Shown: piece after piece, positions 1-8,071 of the stretch
Position numbering within the stretch: the first letter of the stretch is position 1
Layout: every line of letters starts with the position of its first letter
Assembly (NCBI RefSeq): GCF_007994735.1
Contig: NZ_VOIL01000001.1
Location: forward strand, 682,001-746,000
DNA from: Nesterenkonia populi
GTDB lineage: Bacteria > Actinomycetota > Actinomycetes > Actinomycetales > Micrococcaceae
Direction of reading: 5' to 3'
Length of the DNA: 64,000 nucleotides
Translations under genes and position numbers: made by a program
The notes under the pieces: generated by a model
Database searches by the model: none
What the model was told of the DNA's origin: nothing
What the model saw: the letters and a program-made list of their open reading frames with translations, nothing else

Positions 1-255
1 GAGCATCATCCGCAGCTGGCCCTCTACTGTGAGCACCTCAGCTTCTCCTACGCCACCGGTGCGCCCAGCGCCCGAATGCTCGAAGCCGCCGCAGCTCAGG
101 CCCGCGCCCGGCAGCGGCACGAAGCCGAGCGCGCCGCCGGGGAGCTCGGCGTGAAGATGATGCTGCCGCTGGGCGCCTGCTTCCTCCCCGCCTTCATTCT
201 GCTGGGAGTGGTCCCGGTGATCATCAGCATGCTCCCGGAGACGCTCGGACTGTGA
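1..255 (+). CDS. TadC-like type II secretion F-family membrane protein, C-terminal part
   Basis: This is an open frame from the first base of the window to a TGA at 253-255, so only the last 84 residues are seen. The sequence has a charged, Ala/Arg-rich amphipathic stretch followed by a hydrophobic C-terminal segment (MLPLGACFLPAFILLGVVPV), the usual ending of TadB/TadC inner-membrane platform proteins of Flp pilus systems. The family role (platform protein for pilus assembly) is established knowledge. The assignment also rests on the pilin and TadE genes about 1 kb away. Those lie on the opposite strand, which is unusual. The gene ends one base before the convergent PIG-L gene. Confidence 0.7.
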   Translation, partial: EHHPQLALYCEHLSFSYATGAPSARMLEAAAAQARARQRHEAERAAGELGVKMMLPLGACFLPAFILLGVVPVIISMLPETLGL

Positions 256-256
256 T

Positions 257-988
257 CTACATCCGGTATGCCGCTACCCCGAGGGCGTGGGTGATGCTCG
301 GGTCTTCGCCGCGCCGGGCTGCCGCCGACATCATCCCTTCCAGCATTCCGCGGGCGTCGAAGTCCCCGCCCAGGGCAGCCAGGTACTGCTCATGGGCCTC
401 CAGCGAGGCGACTGCACGCTCCAGGGGCTCCCCGGTGACGTTGATCAGGTGGGTGGGCTCGCCCCCGAAGCTCAGCAGCCAGCTCGCACCCCAAGCCTTG
501 AGCCCCTCCTGCTCGGCCAGGTGCGGGAAGACCCACGGGTTGTCGGCGTCGCGCACTGCGTCCACGGCCGCGAGGCCAGCGGCCCGGTGATCAGCGTGGT
601 TGAGGCCCCAGCTGACCTCGAGCTCCCAGGTCTGGGTGAGCACCACGTCGGGCTTCACCCGGCGAATATGGCGGGCGATCGCCTCCCGCACGACCAGATC
701 GGCCTGCAGGGCGCCGTCCGCGAAGTCCAGGATCACAAGGTCCTTGACCCCCACCTCAGCGCAGGCGGCCCGCTGCTCCTCAGCGCGCAGCACGGCGACC
801 TCGGAGGGGAGCTCCTCCCGCATCCCCGCCTCCCCGGCGGTCAGCAGCAGGTAGGACACTTCGATGCCGTGCTCAGCCCATCGGGCGGCGGCGGCCGAGC
901 CCCCGTACTCCATATCGTCCGGGTGGGCGACCACGCACAGCACCCTGCGGACGTCAGCATCGTCAAAGAGCGCAAGAGCGTCAGACAT
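257..988 (-). CDS. PIG-L family (LmbE-like) metal-dependent deacetylase
   Basis: The 243-residue protein carries the family signature AHPDD at residues 21-25, with a later NHADH motif typical of the zinc site. PIG-L enzymes remove an N-acetyl group from sugar conjugates such as N-acetylglucosaminyl-inositol (MshB) or act on small-molecule glycosides. The exact substrate cannot be read here, and length and motifs do not single out MshB or the mycothiol-conjugate amidase. I chose the ATG at 988 because the ORF extension to 1006 adds a Cys/Trp-rich tail not expected in the family, and a TGTGAT hexamer lies six bases upstream of 988. It is the last gene of the minus-strand run that starts with the helicase. 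Confidence 0.85.
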   Translation of the reverse strand: MSDALALFDDADVRRVLCVVAHPDDMEYGGSAAAARWAEHGIEVSYLLLTAGEAGMREELPSEVAVLRAEEQRAACAEVGVKDLVILDFADGALQADLVVREAIARHIRRVKPDVVLTQTWELEVSWGLNHADHRAAGLAAVDAVRDADNPWVFPHLAEQEGLKAWGASWLLSFGGEPTHLINVTGEPLERAVASLEAHEQYLAALGGDFDARGMLEGMMSAAARRGEDPSITHALGVAAYRM

Positions 989-1030
989 GCGCCCATCACA
1001 CCACATCAGGTGCGTTCGTCGTCGCCGGAG

Positions 1031-1294
1031 CTATCTGTCCTTGTGCTTGATGCGCAGGCCGGAGTCGCGCAGGATCCGGGCCAGGTCACGCCCGGTGACC
1101 TCCACCGCCCCGCAGGCCACCAGCCGTTCGTAGTGGTGGGCCGCGACGTCATAGTGGTCCAGGTCGAAGGCGCGCGGGCTGATCCCCGCCGCGCCGGCGA
1201 ACGTGTGCAGCTCCACCAGGGAGAAGTCAGAGATCAGGTGCCCGAACGCAGTTTCGTGCGCGGGCCAGATCGGCGGGTCGATATAGACGGTCAT
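1031..1294 (-). CDS. DUF4031 domain protein
   Basis: An 87-residue protein starting MTVYIDPPIWPAHE, which matches my recollection of the DUF4031 family: small proteins with an N-terminal V-Y-I-D-x-P segment, a conserved H-x-x-S-D motif (here GHLISDFS) and a DLDHYDV segment. Its function is unknown. The neighbouring genes are PIG-L downstream and TadE-like upstream on the same strand, with short spacers of 42 and 14 bases, so co-transcription is likely. Nothing in the sequence suggests a signal peptide or membrane segment. Confidence 0.75.
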   Translation of the reverse strand: MTVYIDPPIWPAHETAFGHLISDFSLVELHTFAGAAGISPRAFDLDHYDVAAHHYERLVACGAVEVTGRDLARILRDSGLRIKHKDR

Positions 1295-1308
1295 CAGAGC
1301 ATGGGAGC

Positions 1309-1728
1309 CTACTCCACATGCCCTGCCTGCAGAGCCTCCGGCGGGCCGGCCCGGCTGGTGCGCTCCGCCCGAGTGCCCGGCATCGAAAGCTGCGCCGGCA
1401 GGAGGAGAAGCTCCGCTTCCACGCTCACGGTCACCCGCACTTCGGTCTCGTGCTCGCCGCCCACTCTGCAGTCCAGTACGGCGGCACTGTTGCGCACCGC
1501 GACCTGCTCAGCCGCAGCGCACGGGTCGCCCGTTGCCAGACCGCGGGCGGTGTCAGCCGCGGCCAGCGCCGCCAGATCCGCCGCACGGGCAGCCTGGGCG
1601 CCGGCCGCAGCCGCAGCAGTGATCAGATGGACCACCGCGAACAGCACCATGAGCCCCGCGATCACCCCGATGGCCGCCACTGTCCCGGAGCCGTCCTCGT
1701 CCGGCGTCGCGGCCCCGCCGCGCCTCAT
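1309..1728 (-). CDS. TadE-like (Rv3654c-type) pilus minor protein
   Basis: A 139-residue protein with one N-terminal hydrophobic segment at about residues 16-40, preceded by DEDGSGT. It resembles the helicase/secretion-neighbourhood TadE-like family (Rv3654c type) seen in actinobacterial Tad loci. Unlike the pilin and TadE next door it lacks a Glu five residues after the conserved Gly (GSGTVAAIG), so processing by the prepilin peptidase is less certain. It overlaps the upstream TadE gene by ATGA (1725-1728), indicating translational coupling. The likely location is the membrane or pilus base. Confidence 0.75.
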   Translation of the reverse strand: MRRGGAATPDEDGSGTVAAIGVIAGLMVLFAVVHLITAAAAAGAQAARAADLAALAAADTARGLATGDPCAAAEQVAVRNSAAVLDCRVGGEHETEVRVTVSVEAELLLLPAQLSMPGTRAERTSRAGPPEALQAGHVE

Positions 1729-2096
1729 CGGCCTGATCCTCCGACGTGCTCGGTGAGGGCCGAGGCTTCGGCCTCGTAGACGGAGGACACCTCGATCAGC
1801 CCAGCGATCCGGACAGGACGAGTCAGGAGCACCCGGGTGTAGGCCCCGTCGGGGGACAGCGTGACGGTGACGCTGTCGCCGGCGGCACGGACAGCGGCCT
1901 CCTCCACGACGGCCGCCGGCTCCCCGCGAGCCAGCTCCCGGGCCGCCTCGCGCGCCGCGGACTCCAGGGCGACCGCCTGGACACCGTGGGATCCCAGGCT
2001 CAGCACCAGCAGCAGCACCGCCACGATGGACGGAAGCGCCAGGGCGAACTCCGCCGTCACTGACCCCCGGTCCCCGGGATCCTCCGCGAGGCTCAT
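1725..2096 (-). CDS. TadE family pseudopilin-like protein
   Basis: A 123-residue protein with the motif RGSVTAEFALALP followed by a hydrophobic helix of about 20 residues. The G-x4-E-F arrangement is the prepilin-peptidase recognition pattern of TadE pseudopilins, which are accessory subunits of Flp/Tad pili. The gene starts five bases after the stop of the DUF4244 pilin gene and overlaps the following TadE-like gene by four bases. The three form one transcription unit. Confidence 0.8.
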   Translation of the reverse strand: MSLAEDPGDRGSVTAEFALALPSIVAVLLLVLSLGSHGVQAVALESAAREAARELARGEPAAVVEEAAVRAAGDSVTVTLSPDGAYTRVLLTRPVRIAGLIEVSSVYEAEASALTEHVGGSGR

Positions 2097-2101
2097 GATG
2101 C

Positions 2102-2317
2102 TCAGTGGCTCAGCGCAGACTCGACCACACTGCTCAGCAGGCCCTGGACGGTGTCCGAGGTGAGGATCACCGTGAGCAGCCCGGCGAACCCGACCGCGGC
2201 GAGCATCACGATGCCGTACTCAGCGGTGGCCAGGCCGTCCTCGTCCTGATGGAGGGCCTTCAGCGCGTCCTCAGCCTGCTCCCGCTGCAGCGGGGCGGGC
2301 CAGCCGGTGTTCTTCAT
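2102..2317 (-). CDS. Flp-type pilin, DUF4244 family
   Basis: A 71-residue protein. Residues 1-28 form a charged leader ending DEDG. The mature part would begin LATAEYGIVMLAAVGFAGLL, giving the G-x4-E-Y cleavage motif of Flp pilins (cut after Gly28) followed by a single hydrophobic helix. DUF4244 is the actinobacterial pilin partner of TadE in helicase-linked Tad loci. A good ribosome site (AAGGAG) precedes the ATG at 2317. Its position immediately downstream of the helicase gene mirrors the known Rv3649-Rv3660c neighbourhood, but in a different orientation. Confidence 0.85.
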   Translation of the reverse strand: MKNTGWPAPLQREQAEDALKALHQDEDGLATAEYGIVMLAAVGFAGLLTVILTSDTVQGLLSSVVESALSH

Positions 2318-2525
2318 AGGGTGTCTCCTTCACGATGGGAAAGCCCCGGCGGTGGTGCCGGGACCCTGCCCACCATCCGCGCCCGGGCCGCCCAGAGGCG
2401 GCGAGGGCGAGGGCCCTGTGGAGAGGCCGGAGCGTCGTCGTGCTTTCTCGCCCGCACGTGCAAAACCCCGGCTTCCGCCGCCGGCCGAGAGCGGGGCTCG
2501 CCGCGCAAGCGCCCGCGGAACTCGC
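2318..2525. other. Non-coding spacer between helicase and pilin genes
   Basis: About 208 G+C-rich bases between the helicase stop and the pilin start, both on the minus strand. A Shine-Dalgarno sequence adjoins the pilin start. No convincing gene, hairpin terminator or operator is visible, although it is the natural place for a pilin promoter. Confidence 0.4.
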
Positions 2526-4985
2526 TCAGCCCCAGCCGCGCACGGCTCGCGTGTGCCCCCACGCGGGCCGGCCTGCCTCACCTGCCTGCTCGGCGTCATG
2601 GTGCTTCAGCGCGGTGCGCAGAAGATTCAGCGCCCCCTGCTTGCTCAGCGGGCTGTTCCGGCTGCCGCATTTGGGGGACTGCACGCAGGAGGGACAGCCG
2701 TCCGAGCAGCCGCACGCCTCGATCGCCTCAGCGGTGGCACGCACCCAGTCCGCCGCCAGCTCAAAGCCGCGCTGGGCGAACCCGGCGCCCCCGGGATGGC
2801 CGTCATAGACGAAGATGCTCGGCAGCTCCGTGTCTGCATGCAGAGCAGTGGAGACCCCGCCGATGTCCCAACGGTCCGAGCTGGAGAGCAGCGGCAGCAG
2901 CCCGATCATGGCGTGCTCAGCGGCGTGCAGCGCTCCCGGCACGTGCTCCACGATCACCCCGCCCTCCTGCAAGGTGGTCTCGGCAGCGGTCAGCCACACC
3001 GCCTGGGTGCGCAGAGTCGACGGCGGCAGCTCCAGCGGCTCATCCGAGAGCACCTCGGAGGACCCCAGAGCCTTGCGCTGAAAGCCGACCACGGCGCTGG
3101 TGACCTCCACGGCCCCGAAGCAGAGGCTGAACCCGCCCCAGGGCTCGGTGCGCTGGGTCTCGATCACGCTGATCGTCGTCGTCTCCCGGGCCTGGGTGTA
3201 GTAGGGAGGGTTCGCCGGTGCCACCAGCACCGTGCTCTGCTCCAGGTCCAGCTCCTCCACCACATAGGTGCGGCCCTGGTGGACGTAGACCGCCTGCGGG
3301 TGGGCCTGCGGCTGAGCCTGTGCGGCCCCCATATCCCCGACCACAGTGCCGTCCTCCACGTTGACGATCGTGTACGGGCCGGCCCCGTCGGAGCGCAGCC
3401 TCACCCACGAGGCGGCCGAGGCGTCGTCGTGGTTGAAGAACCAGCCCCGGGGCCGCCGCCGCAGGTGCCCCTGCTGGGTCAGCGCCTCAGCCAGCCAGCG
3501 CAGTCCGGCGAACAGGCCAGCCTCCTCGATGTCCGCCGGAGTCAGGGGAAGCTCCTGGGCTGCGGCCAGCAGGTGCGGAGCGGCCACATGCGGGTTGGAG
3601 GGGTCGGTGACCGCGTCCTCCACCGGACGGTCGAAGATCGCCTCCGGGTGGGCGAGCAGGTAGGAGTCCAGCGGCTCGTCCCCGCCGATGAAGAACGCCG
3701 CCCCCCGCTGCCCGGATCGTCCGGCGCGCCCCAGCTGCTGGAAGAAGGACGCACGAGTCCCCGGCCAGCCGGCGATCACGACGACGTCGAGCCCCGAGAT
3801 GTCGATGCCCAGCTCCAGGGCAGGAGTGGAGGCGACGCCGAGCAGCTGCCCGCTGCGCAGCTGCCGCTCCAGCTCCCGGCGCTCCTCCTTCAGGTACCCG
3901 GACCGGTAGGCCGAGACCCGCTCAGTGAGGGAGGCGTCCACCTCGGACAGGCTCTCCCCGGCGATCCGGGCGATCGTCTCCGCGCCGCGCCGGGACTTGA
4001 TGAAGGCGAGGCTGCGCCGGCCCGCCACCACCAGATTGGTCAGCAGGTCCGCAGCCTCCACGGTGAGCGAACGCTTCACCGGTGCACCGCGGTCCCCGCT
4101 GATCCCGACGGCGTCGGCCGCCTCCCAGAGGTATACGTCCACCGCACCATGGGGCGAGGCGTCCTCGGTCACCGCCGTCACGCCGTCCGAGGGCTCGCCG
4201 ATCAGCCGGGCGAAGGAGGCTGCCGGGTCGCCGCTGGTGGCGCTCGCCCCGGCGAACACCGGATCAGCGCCGTAGGCGCGCGCCACGCGCCGCAGCCGGC
4301 GCAGCAGCAGCGCCAAGTGGGAGCCGAAGATCCCGCGCGCAGTGTGCGCCTCATCGATGATCACGTAACGCAGGCGAGCGAAGAACCGGGCCCAGCCCCG
4401 GTGATTGGGCAGGATTCCGGCGTTGAGCATGTCTGGGTTGGAGAGGACGAAGTTGGCGTGCTGCCGCACCCAGGAGCGGGACTCCGGGTCAGTGTCGCCG
4501 TCGTAGGCCTCTGGTCGAATGCCGCCGGCCGGGCCCCCGGCCCCGACCGTCTCGGCGAGCTCCCTGAGGCTGTCGAGCTGGTCGGCGGCCAGGGCCTTGG
4601 TGGGGGAGAGGTAGAGGACGGCGGCCTCGCCGGTGGGATGCGCCGCGGCTGCCGCCCCGGCTGGGGCGCCGAGGATCGCCGCGAGACCAGGGAGCTGGGT
4701 GGCCAAGGACTTTCCCGACGCCGTCCCGGTCGCCAGGATCATGTGCCGCCCGGCGTGGAGCGCCTCGGCGGCCTGGACCTGGTGAGCGTAGGGCGCCGGG
4801 GCGCCGGTCTGCCGGTAGGCGGCCCGCAGCGGCCCCGGCACCCAGTCCGGCCATTCGGCGGTGACCGCCTCGCGTGCCGGGAGAGTGCGCAGGTGCCGCA
4901 GCGAGGAGGCCTCCGCGCCCAGGTCGGCGGACAGCCCCGCCTCACGCAGCAGTGTCAGCGGGTCATCCGGGTCGAGGTCATGCAC
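2526..4985 (-). CDS. DEAD/DEAH-box helicase with C-terminal DUF1998 zinc region (Rv3649/MrfA-like)
   Basis: An 819-residue superfamily 2 helicase. Motif I is ATGTASGKS (85-93), motif II is DEAH (211-214), and motifs IV-VI (LELGIDISGLDVVV, QQLGRAGRSGQ) form the second RecA domain. The C-terminal part has a Cys cluster C-x-C-x3-C-x2-C-x5-C at about residues 758-773, matching the DUF1998/MrfA zinc site. MrfA (YprA) of Bacillus subtilis is a 3'-5' DNA helicase in mitomycin C repair, and the actinobacterial homologue Rv3649 sits beside the Tad genes. Here it is on the same strand as the pilin genes. The start is the ATG giving MHDLDPDDPL. A link between helicase and pilus is a genomic association only. 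Confidence 0.88.
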   Translation of the reverse strand: MHDLDPDDPLTLLREAGLSADLGAEASSLRHLRTLPAREAVTAEWPDWVPGPLRAAYRQTGAPAPYAHQVQAAEALHAGRHMILATGTASGKSLATQLPGLAAILGAPAGAAAAAHPTGEAAVLYLSPTKALAADQLDSLRELAETVGAGGPAGGIRPEAYDGDTDPESRSWVRQHANFVLSNPDMLNAGILPNHRGWARFFARLRYVIIDEAHTARGIFGSHLALLLRRLRRVARAYGADPVFAGASATSGDPAASFARLIGEPSDGVTAVTEDASPHGAVDVYLWEAADAVGISGDRGAPVKRSLTVEAADLLTNLVVAGRRSLAFIKSRRGAETIARIAGESLSEVDASLTERVSAYRSGYLKEERRELERQLRSGQLLGVASTPALELGIDISGLDVVVIAGWPGTRASFFQQLGRAGRSGQRGAAFFIGGDEPLDSYLLAHPEAIFDRPVEDAVTDPSNPHVAAPHLLAAAQELPLTPADIEEAGLFAGLRWLAEALTQQGHLRRRPRGWFFNHDDASAASWVRLRSDGAGPYTIVNVEDGTVVGDMGAAQAQPQAHPQAVYVHQGRTYVVEELDLEQSTVLVAPANPPYYTQARETTTISVIETQRTEPWGGFSLCFGAVEVTSAVVGFQRKALGSSEVLSDEPLELPPSTLRTQAVWLTAAETTLQEGGVIVEHVPGALHAAEHAMIGLLPLLSSSDRWDIGGVSTALHADTELPSIFVYDGHPGGAGFAQRGFELAADWVRATAEAIEACGCSDGCPSCVQSPKCGSRNSPLSKQGALNLLRTALKHHDAEQAGEAGRPAWGHTRAVRGWG

Positions 4986-5014
4986 CCGCCCAACTTACAA
5001 GGCGGAGGGGCTGC

Positions 5015-6064
5015 CTACGCCCGGGCGCCGAGGGCGGCGATGTTCTCGGCCAGACGGTCGTGGCTGCCGTACATGAAGTGGTTGCGCATGTTCTCGGAGA
5101 ACCTGCTGGCCTCGGTGGTGAGCCCCACCGCTTCGGCGACCTCCCGGATGTGCATGGGGGAGGCCCCGCAGCACACGCCGAGATAGTTCACGCCGAGGTC
5201 GTAGGCCTCCTTCGCCCAGGCGCCGATCTCGTACCGGTTGGTGAACAGGGGGTCCAGGGCGGTGGGGAAGGTCCGGCCGTGCGGGGAGGGCACGGTGGCG
5301 CGCACATCGGAGAGGCTGAAGAAGGTGGGCTCCTCCGCGGTGGTGCGGTAGGGGATGGGCAGGGCGCCCACGTGGCATGAGACCTTCTCCCGGATCTGCC
5401 TCAGCCAGGGCATGATCGTCTCGGGGCCGCGGAAGCAGTTGAGCCCGACGACGTCTGCTCCGGCCTGCTCGAGCTGCTGGGCGGTCTCCACGACGCCCAC
5501 GCCGTCGGCCATCTCCTCGAAGGCCATCGGGGCCAGGGTCAGCACCACGGGCAGGCCGCTGGCCTTGGCGACCTCGAGGCCGGCGAGCGCCTCACCGGCG
5601 TAGTAGAAGGTCTCGCCGATGATGAGGTCGGCTCCCTCCTCGACGGCCCAGCCGACCATCTCCTCGAACATTCCGCGGACCTCAGCCTGCTTGGCCGGGT
5701 CGGAGGGGTCCCAGATGTTGGTGTTGGAGATGTTGCCGGCCATGAAGTTGCCGGGCTCGGCGTCAGCGACGTCTCGGGCGATCCGCAGGGCGGAGCGGTT
5801 CAGCGGCTCGAGGAGGTCCTCCTTGCCGATGACCCGCATCTTTTCGCGGTGCCCGTTGTAGGTGAAGGCCTGGACGATGTCGGAGCCTGCGCGCTGGAAG
5901 TCCACGTGCAGGGACTTCAGGGCTTCGGGGTGCTCCAGGGCGACTTCCGGGACGAACTCCCCGGCGGTGAGGTAGCCGCGGCGCTCGAGCTCGAAGAGGA
6001 ATCCTTCGGCGCAGATCACGGGGCCGGCGTCGAGGCGTTCGGTCAGAGAGGTGTGGGCGGGCAT
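5015..6064 (-). CDS. Homocysteine S-methyltransferase family protein (BHMT-like)
   Basis: A 349-residue TIM-barrel protein of the Pfam S-methyl_trans family. The three zinc-binding cysteines are visible: Cys210 in GLNCF, and Cys298-Cys299 in GVCCG. These enzymes transfer a methyl group from betaine, S-methylmethionine or a corrinoid to homocysteine to make methionine. The FLFELERRGY start and overall length resemble betaine-type enzymes, so glycine betaine is a plausible donor in a salt-adapted organism, but this is inference. The ATG at 6064 follows GGAAAGGAG, whereas the longer upstream frame has no ribosome site. A long imperfect inverted repeat lies upstream (6147-6215). Confidence 0.85.
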   Translation of the reverse strand: MPAHTSLTERLDAGPVICAEGFLFELERRGYLTAGEFVPEVALEHPEALKSLHVDFQRAGSDIVQAFTYNGHREKMRVIGKEDLLEPLNRSALRIARDVADAEPGNFMAGNISNTNIWDPSDPAKQAEVRGMFEEMVGWAVEEGADLIIGETFYYAGEALAGLEVAKASGLPVVLTLAPMAFEEMADGVGVVETAQQLEQAGADVVGLNCFRGPETIMPWLRQIREKVSCHVGALPIPYRTTAEEPTFFSLSDVRATVPSPHGRTFPTALDPLFTNRYEIGAWAKEAYDLGVNYLGVCCGASPMHIREVAEAVGLTTEASRFSENMRNHFMYGSHDRLAENIAALGARA

Positions 6065-6146
6065 TGCCGCTCCTTTCCGTCGTGGACGTGAAGCTGCCAC
6101 GTGCAGGAGCGGCCGAGGCGAGGCCTCGCATATACGGCCGTGAAAT

Positions 6147-6215
6147 TTTGAACTCTTTGTGGCAGTGCCCGCCAATATAGTCGACGAAGGCCCTCAGCGC
6201 CACATTATGTTCAAA
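6147..6215 (-). promoter_or_regulatory. Imperfect inverted repeat upstream of the homocysteine methyltransferase gene
   Basis: Two 17-base arms, 6147-6163 and 6199-6215, share TTTGAAC and GTGGC (the latter read as GCCAC in the second arm) around a variable five-base centre. They face each other with centres 52 bases apart, about five helical turns. The second arm covers the stop codon of the upstream GNAT gene. The form suggests paired operator sites or a promoter element with a mirrored copy. The regulator is unknown. Confidence 0.4.
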
Positions 6216-6909
6216 TATTGTCCACTTGGGAGTGGGAGGGGCGACGGCGGTCGGTGGCGCCGGGTGCGCCGAAGACATGGACGTCGCCGACGAGCTCCCA
6301 CCCGAGGTACTCGTAGAGCTCCCGGCCGTCATGAGTGGCCACGAGCAGCCCGTGCTCCACCTCCTGCTCGTGGGCGAGGGCGAGCAGGGCCCGGGTGACG
6401 AAGGTGCCCAGTCCCTGGCGGCGGTAGTCGGGGGCGGTGTAGATCCGGTCGAGGATGGCGAACCCGTCGACGACGGCGAGCCGCCCCCGGGCCGCGGTGC
6501 TCTCCCCCTGATGGACGGTGAACAGCGTCCACTCGCCGAAGTCCTCGCGGGAGGTCGTGAAATCCTCCGGCGTGATGGGGTCCTCCACGTCCTGGTGCGC
6601 CATATCGGCGATCATGATGACCTCCTCGTCGGAGATCAGCTCGAGTCCGTCGATGCTGCGCAGCCCCATGACGTCGTCCTTGGGGTCCGCAATGACGGTC
6701 AGCAGACGTTCGGGCGACTTGCCGACGGCGGAGGCGATCTTGCGCAGCTCCACCTCTTCGGGTGCGTAGAGCACGTACTCCCAGGCTTCGGAGTCGCCGG
6801 TGGGCCTGGCGGTGTGGACCCGCCCCTCGTGCGTCACCTCGTAGTTGTGGGTGCGCGCCCATCCTGTCACCCAGGTGCCTACCAGCTCGTCAGTCAGTTC
6901 CACGCCCAT
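6211..6909 (-). CDS. GNAT family N-acetyltransferase
   Basis: A 232-residue protein with a divergent N-terminal half and a C-terminal GNAT fold. The acetyl-CoA pyrophosphate loop is RRQGLG at residues 163-168, followed by the helix FVTRALLALAHEQ and the terminal segment ELYEYLGWELVGDVHVF. The substrate is unknown. An alternative ATG at 6927 would add six residues; neither has a clear ribosome site, and I prefer the inner start because GVELTDELV looks like a natural N-terminus. It is transcribed toward the homocysteine methyltransferase gene with a 146-base gap. Confidence 0.8.
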   Translation of the reverse strand: MGVELTDELVGTWVTGWARTHNYEVTHEGRVHTARPTGDSEAWEYVLYAPEEVELRKIASAVGKSPERLLTVIADPKDDVMGLRSIDGLELISDEEVIMIADMAHQDVEDPITPEDFTTSREDFGEWTLFTVHQGESTAARGRLAVVDGFAILDRIYTAPDYRRQGLGTFVTRALLALAHEQEVEHGLLVATHDGRELYEYLGWELVGDVHVFGAPGATDRRRPSHSQVDNI

Positions 6910-6965
6910 ACAGCCACGATATGGCATGGGTCACATTTTGACCAGGGGTTTTGCGGCCTGCCGCT

Positions 6966-6971
6966 TATCCT
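6966..6971 (+). promoter_or_regulatory. -10 hexamer of trhO (leaderless-type start)
   Basis: TATCCT lies six bases before the GTG at 6978. The GGAGGG between them is too close to serve as a normal Shine-Dalgarno, so transcription may begin at or next to the start codon. Confidence 0.45.
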
Positions 6972-6977
6972 GGAGGG

Positions 6978-7952
6978 GTGAGCCAGTCCCGCATCGTTCT
7001 CTACTACCTCTTCACCCCGCTGTCCGACCCGGAGGCGGTGAAGCTCTGGCAGCGCACCCTGTGCGAGCACCTGAACCTGCGCGGGCGGATCATCGTCTCC
7101 GAGCACGGGATCAACGGGACCGTCGGCGGTGAGATGAAGGCGGTCAAGCAGTACGTGAAGCAGACCCGCGCCTACGCCCCGTTCAAGGGGATGGAGTTCA
7201 AATGGTCGGAAGGCGACGTGGAGGACTTTCCCCGGCTGAGCGTCAAGGTGCGGCCGGAGCTGGTGGCCTTCGGAGTGCCCGGCGAGGTGAAGGTGGACGA
7301 GTCCGGCGTGGTCGGCGGAGGCGAGCATCTCGAGCCGGAGCAGGTCCACGAACTGATCGATGCCAAGAGGCGCGACGGCCTGGAGGTGACCTTCTTCGAC
7401 GGCCGCAACGCGATGGAGGCTCAGATCGGCAGGTTCAAGGACGCCGTGGTGCCCGATACCCAGACGACTCGTGACTTCATCGCCGAGCTCGACTCAGGGA
7501 AGTACGACCACCTGAAGGACCAGCCGATCGTCACCTACTGCACCGGCGGCATCCGCTGCGAGGTGCTCTCCGCGCTGATGAAGAACCGCGGGTTCGATGA
7601 GGTCTACCAGATCGCCGGCGGCATCGTCCGCTACGGGGAGGCCTACGGCGACGCCGGCTGCTGGGAGGGTGAGCTGTACGTCTTCGACGGACGGATGAAC
7701 ACCCGGTTCAGCGAGGACGCCAGAACCATCGGCGAATGCACGAGCTGCGGCGGCGCGACGTCGACCTTCTTCAACTGCATGGACCGCGGCTGCTCCACTC
7801 TGCGGCTCTACTGCGAGAGGTGCGCCCACATTCCGGAGACCACCCGGTGCGAGAACTGTGCGGCCCGGCTGGAGGCCGACCCGGCTGACCCCAACTCGGG
7901 TGAGCTGGGCAAGCCCCGCCGTCCGCACCAGGCCTCTGCTGCCTCCGCCTGA
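6978..7952 (+). CDS. trhO: tRNA uridine(34) 5-hydroxylase TrhO (rhodanese-type, YceA family)
   Basis: A 324-residue protein with the YceA/TrhO layout: an N-terminal acylphosphatase-like domain ([11 protein letters not shown] at 41-51), a rhodanese domain with catalytic Cys188 in YCTGGIRCE, and a C-terminal Cys-rich zinc-finger region (C-x2-C, C-x3-C and further pairs). TrhO makes 5-hydroxyuridine at the wobble position of certain tRNAs using molecular oxygen. The GTG at 6978 is preferred because residues encoded upstream (from a TTG at 6951) do not fit the family. It is a single gene, divergent from the GNAT gene. Confidence 0.9.
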   Translation: MSQSRIVLYYLFTPLSDPEAVKLWQRTLCEHLNLRGRIIVSEHGINGTVGGEMKAVKQYVKQTRAYAPFKGMEFKWSEGDVEDFPRLSVKVRPELVAFGVPGEVKVDESGVVGGGEHLEPEQVHELIDAKRRDGLEVTFFDGRNAMEAQIGRFKDAVVPDTQTTRDFIAELDSGKYDHLKDQPIVTYCTGGIRCEVLSALMKNRGFDEVYQIAGGIVRYGEAYGDAGCWEGELYVFDGRMNTRFSEDARTIGECTSCGGATSTFFNCMDRGCSTLRLYCERCAHIPETTRCENCAARLEADPADPNSGELGKPRRPHQASAASA

Positions 7953-8059
7953 TCTCATCCAATCGTGCGTTGGACGCAGTGTGAGGGCCGACGGCGCGCA
8001 ATCCGATGAGACAGCCCGGCCTCAGCGCCTGAGACATCTCATCCCAAAAGCCGCGCGAC

Positions 8060-8065
8060 TAGGCT
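8060..8065 (+). promoter_or_regulatory. -10 hexamer of the methyltransferase gene (leaderless-type)
   Basis: TAGGCT ends six bases before the ATG at 8072. No Shine-Dalgarno is visible. The spacing supports ATG 8072 over the GTG at 8066. Confidence 0.5.
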
Positions 8066-8071
8066 GTGAGC

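Noticed and set aside
257..988. Calling the PIG-L protein MshB (mycothiol deacetylase)
   Set aside because: The catalytic motif is common to all family members; length and neighbourhood give no mycothiol link.
2307..5186. A 959-codon open frame on the plus strand across the helicase gene
   Set aside because: It is exactly antisense to a helicase with full motifs; its product is low-complexity Gly/Arg/Pro-rich and matches nothing. High G+C creates such shadow frames.
6065..6210. A SAM or cobalamin riboswitch before the homocysteine methyltransferase gene
   Set aside because: The 146-base region lacks the conserved core and box elements of those riboswitches; the visible structure is a simple mirrored repeat.
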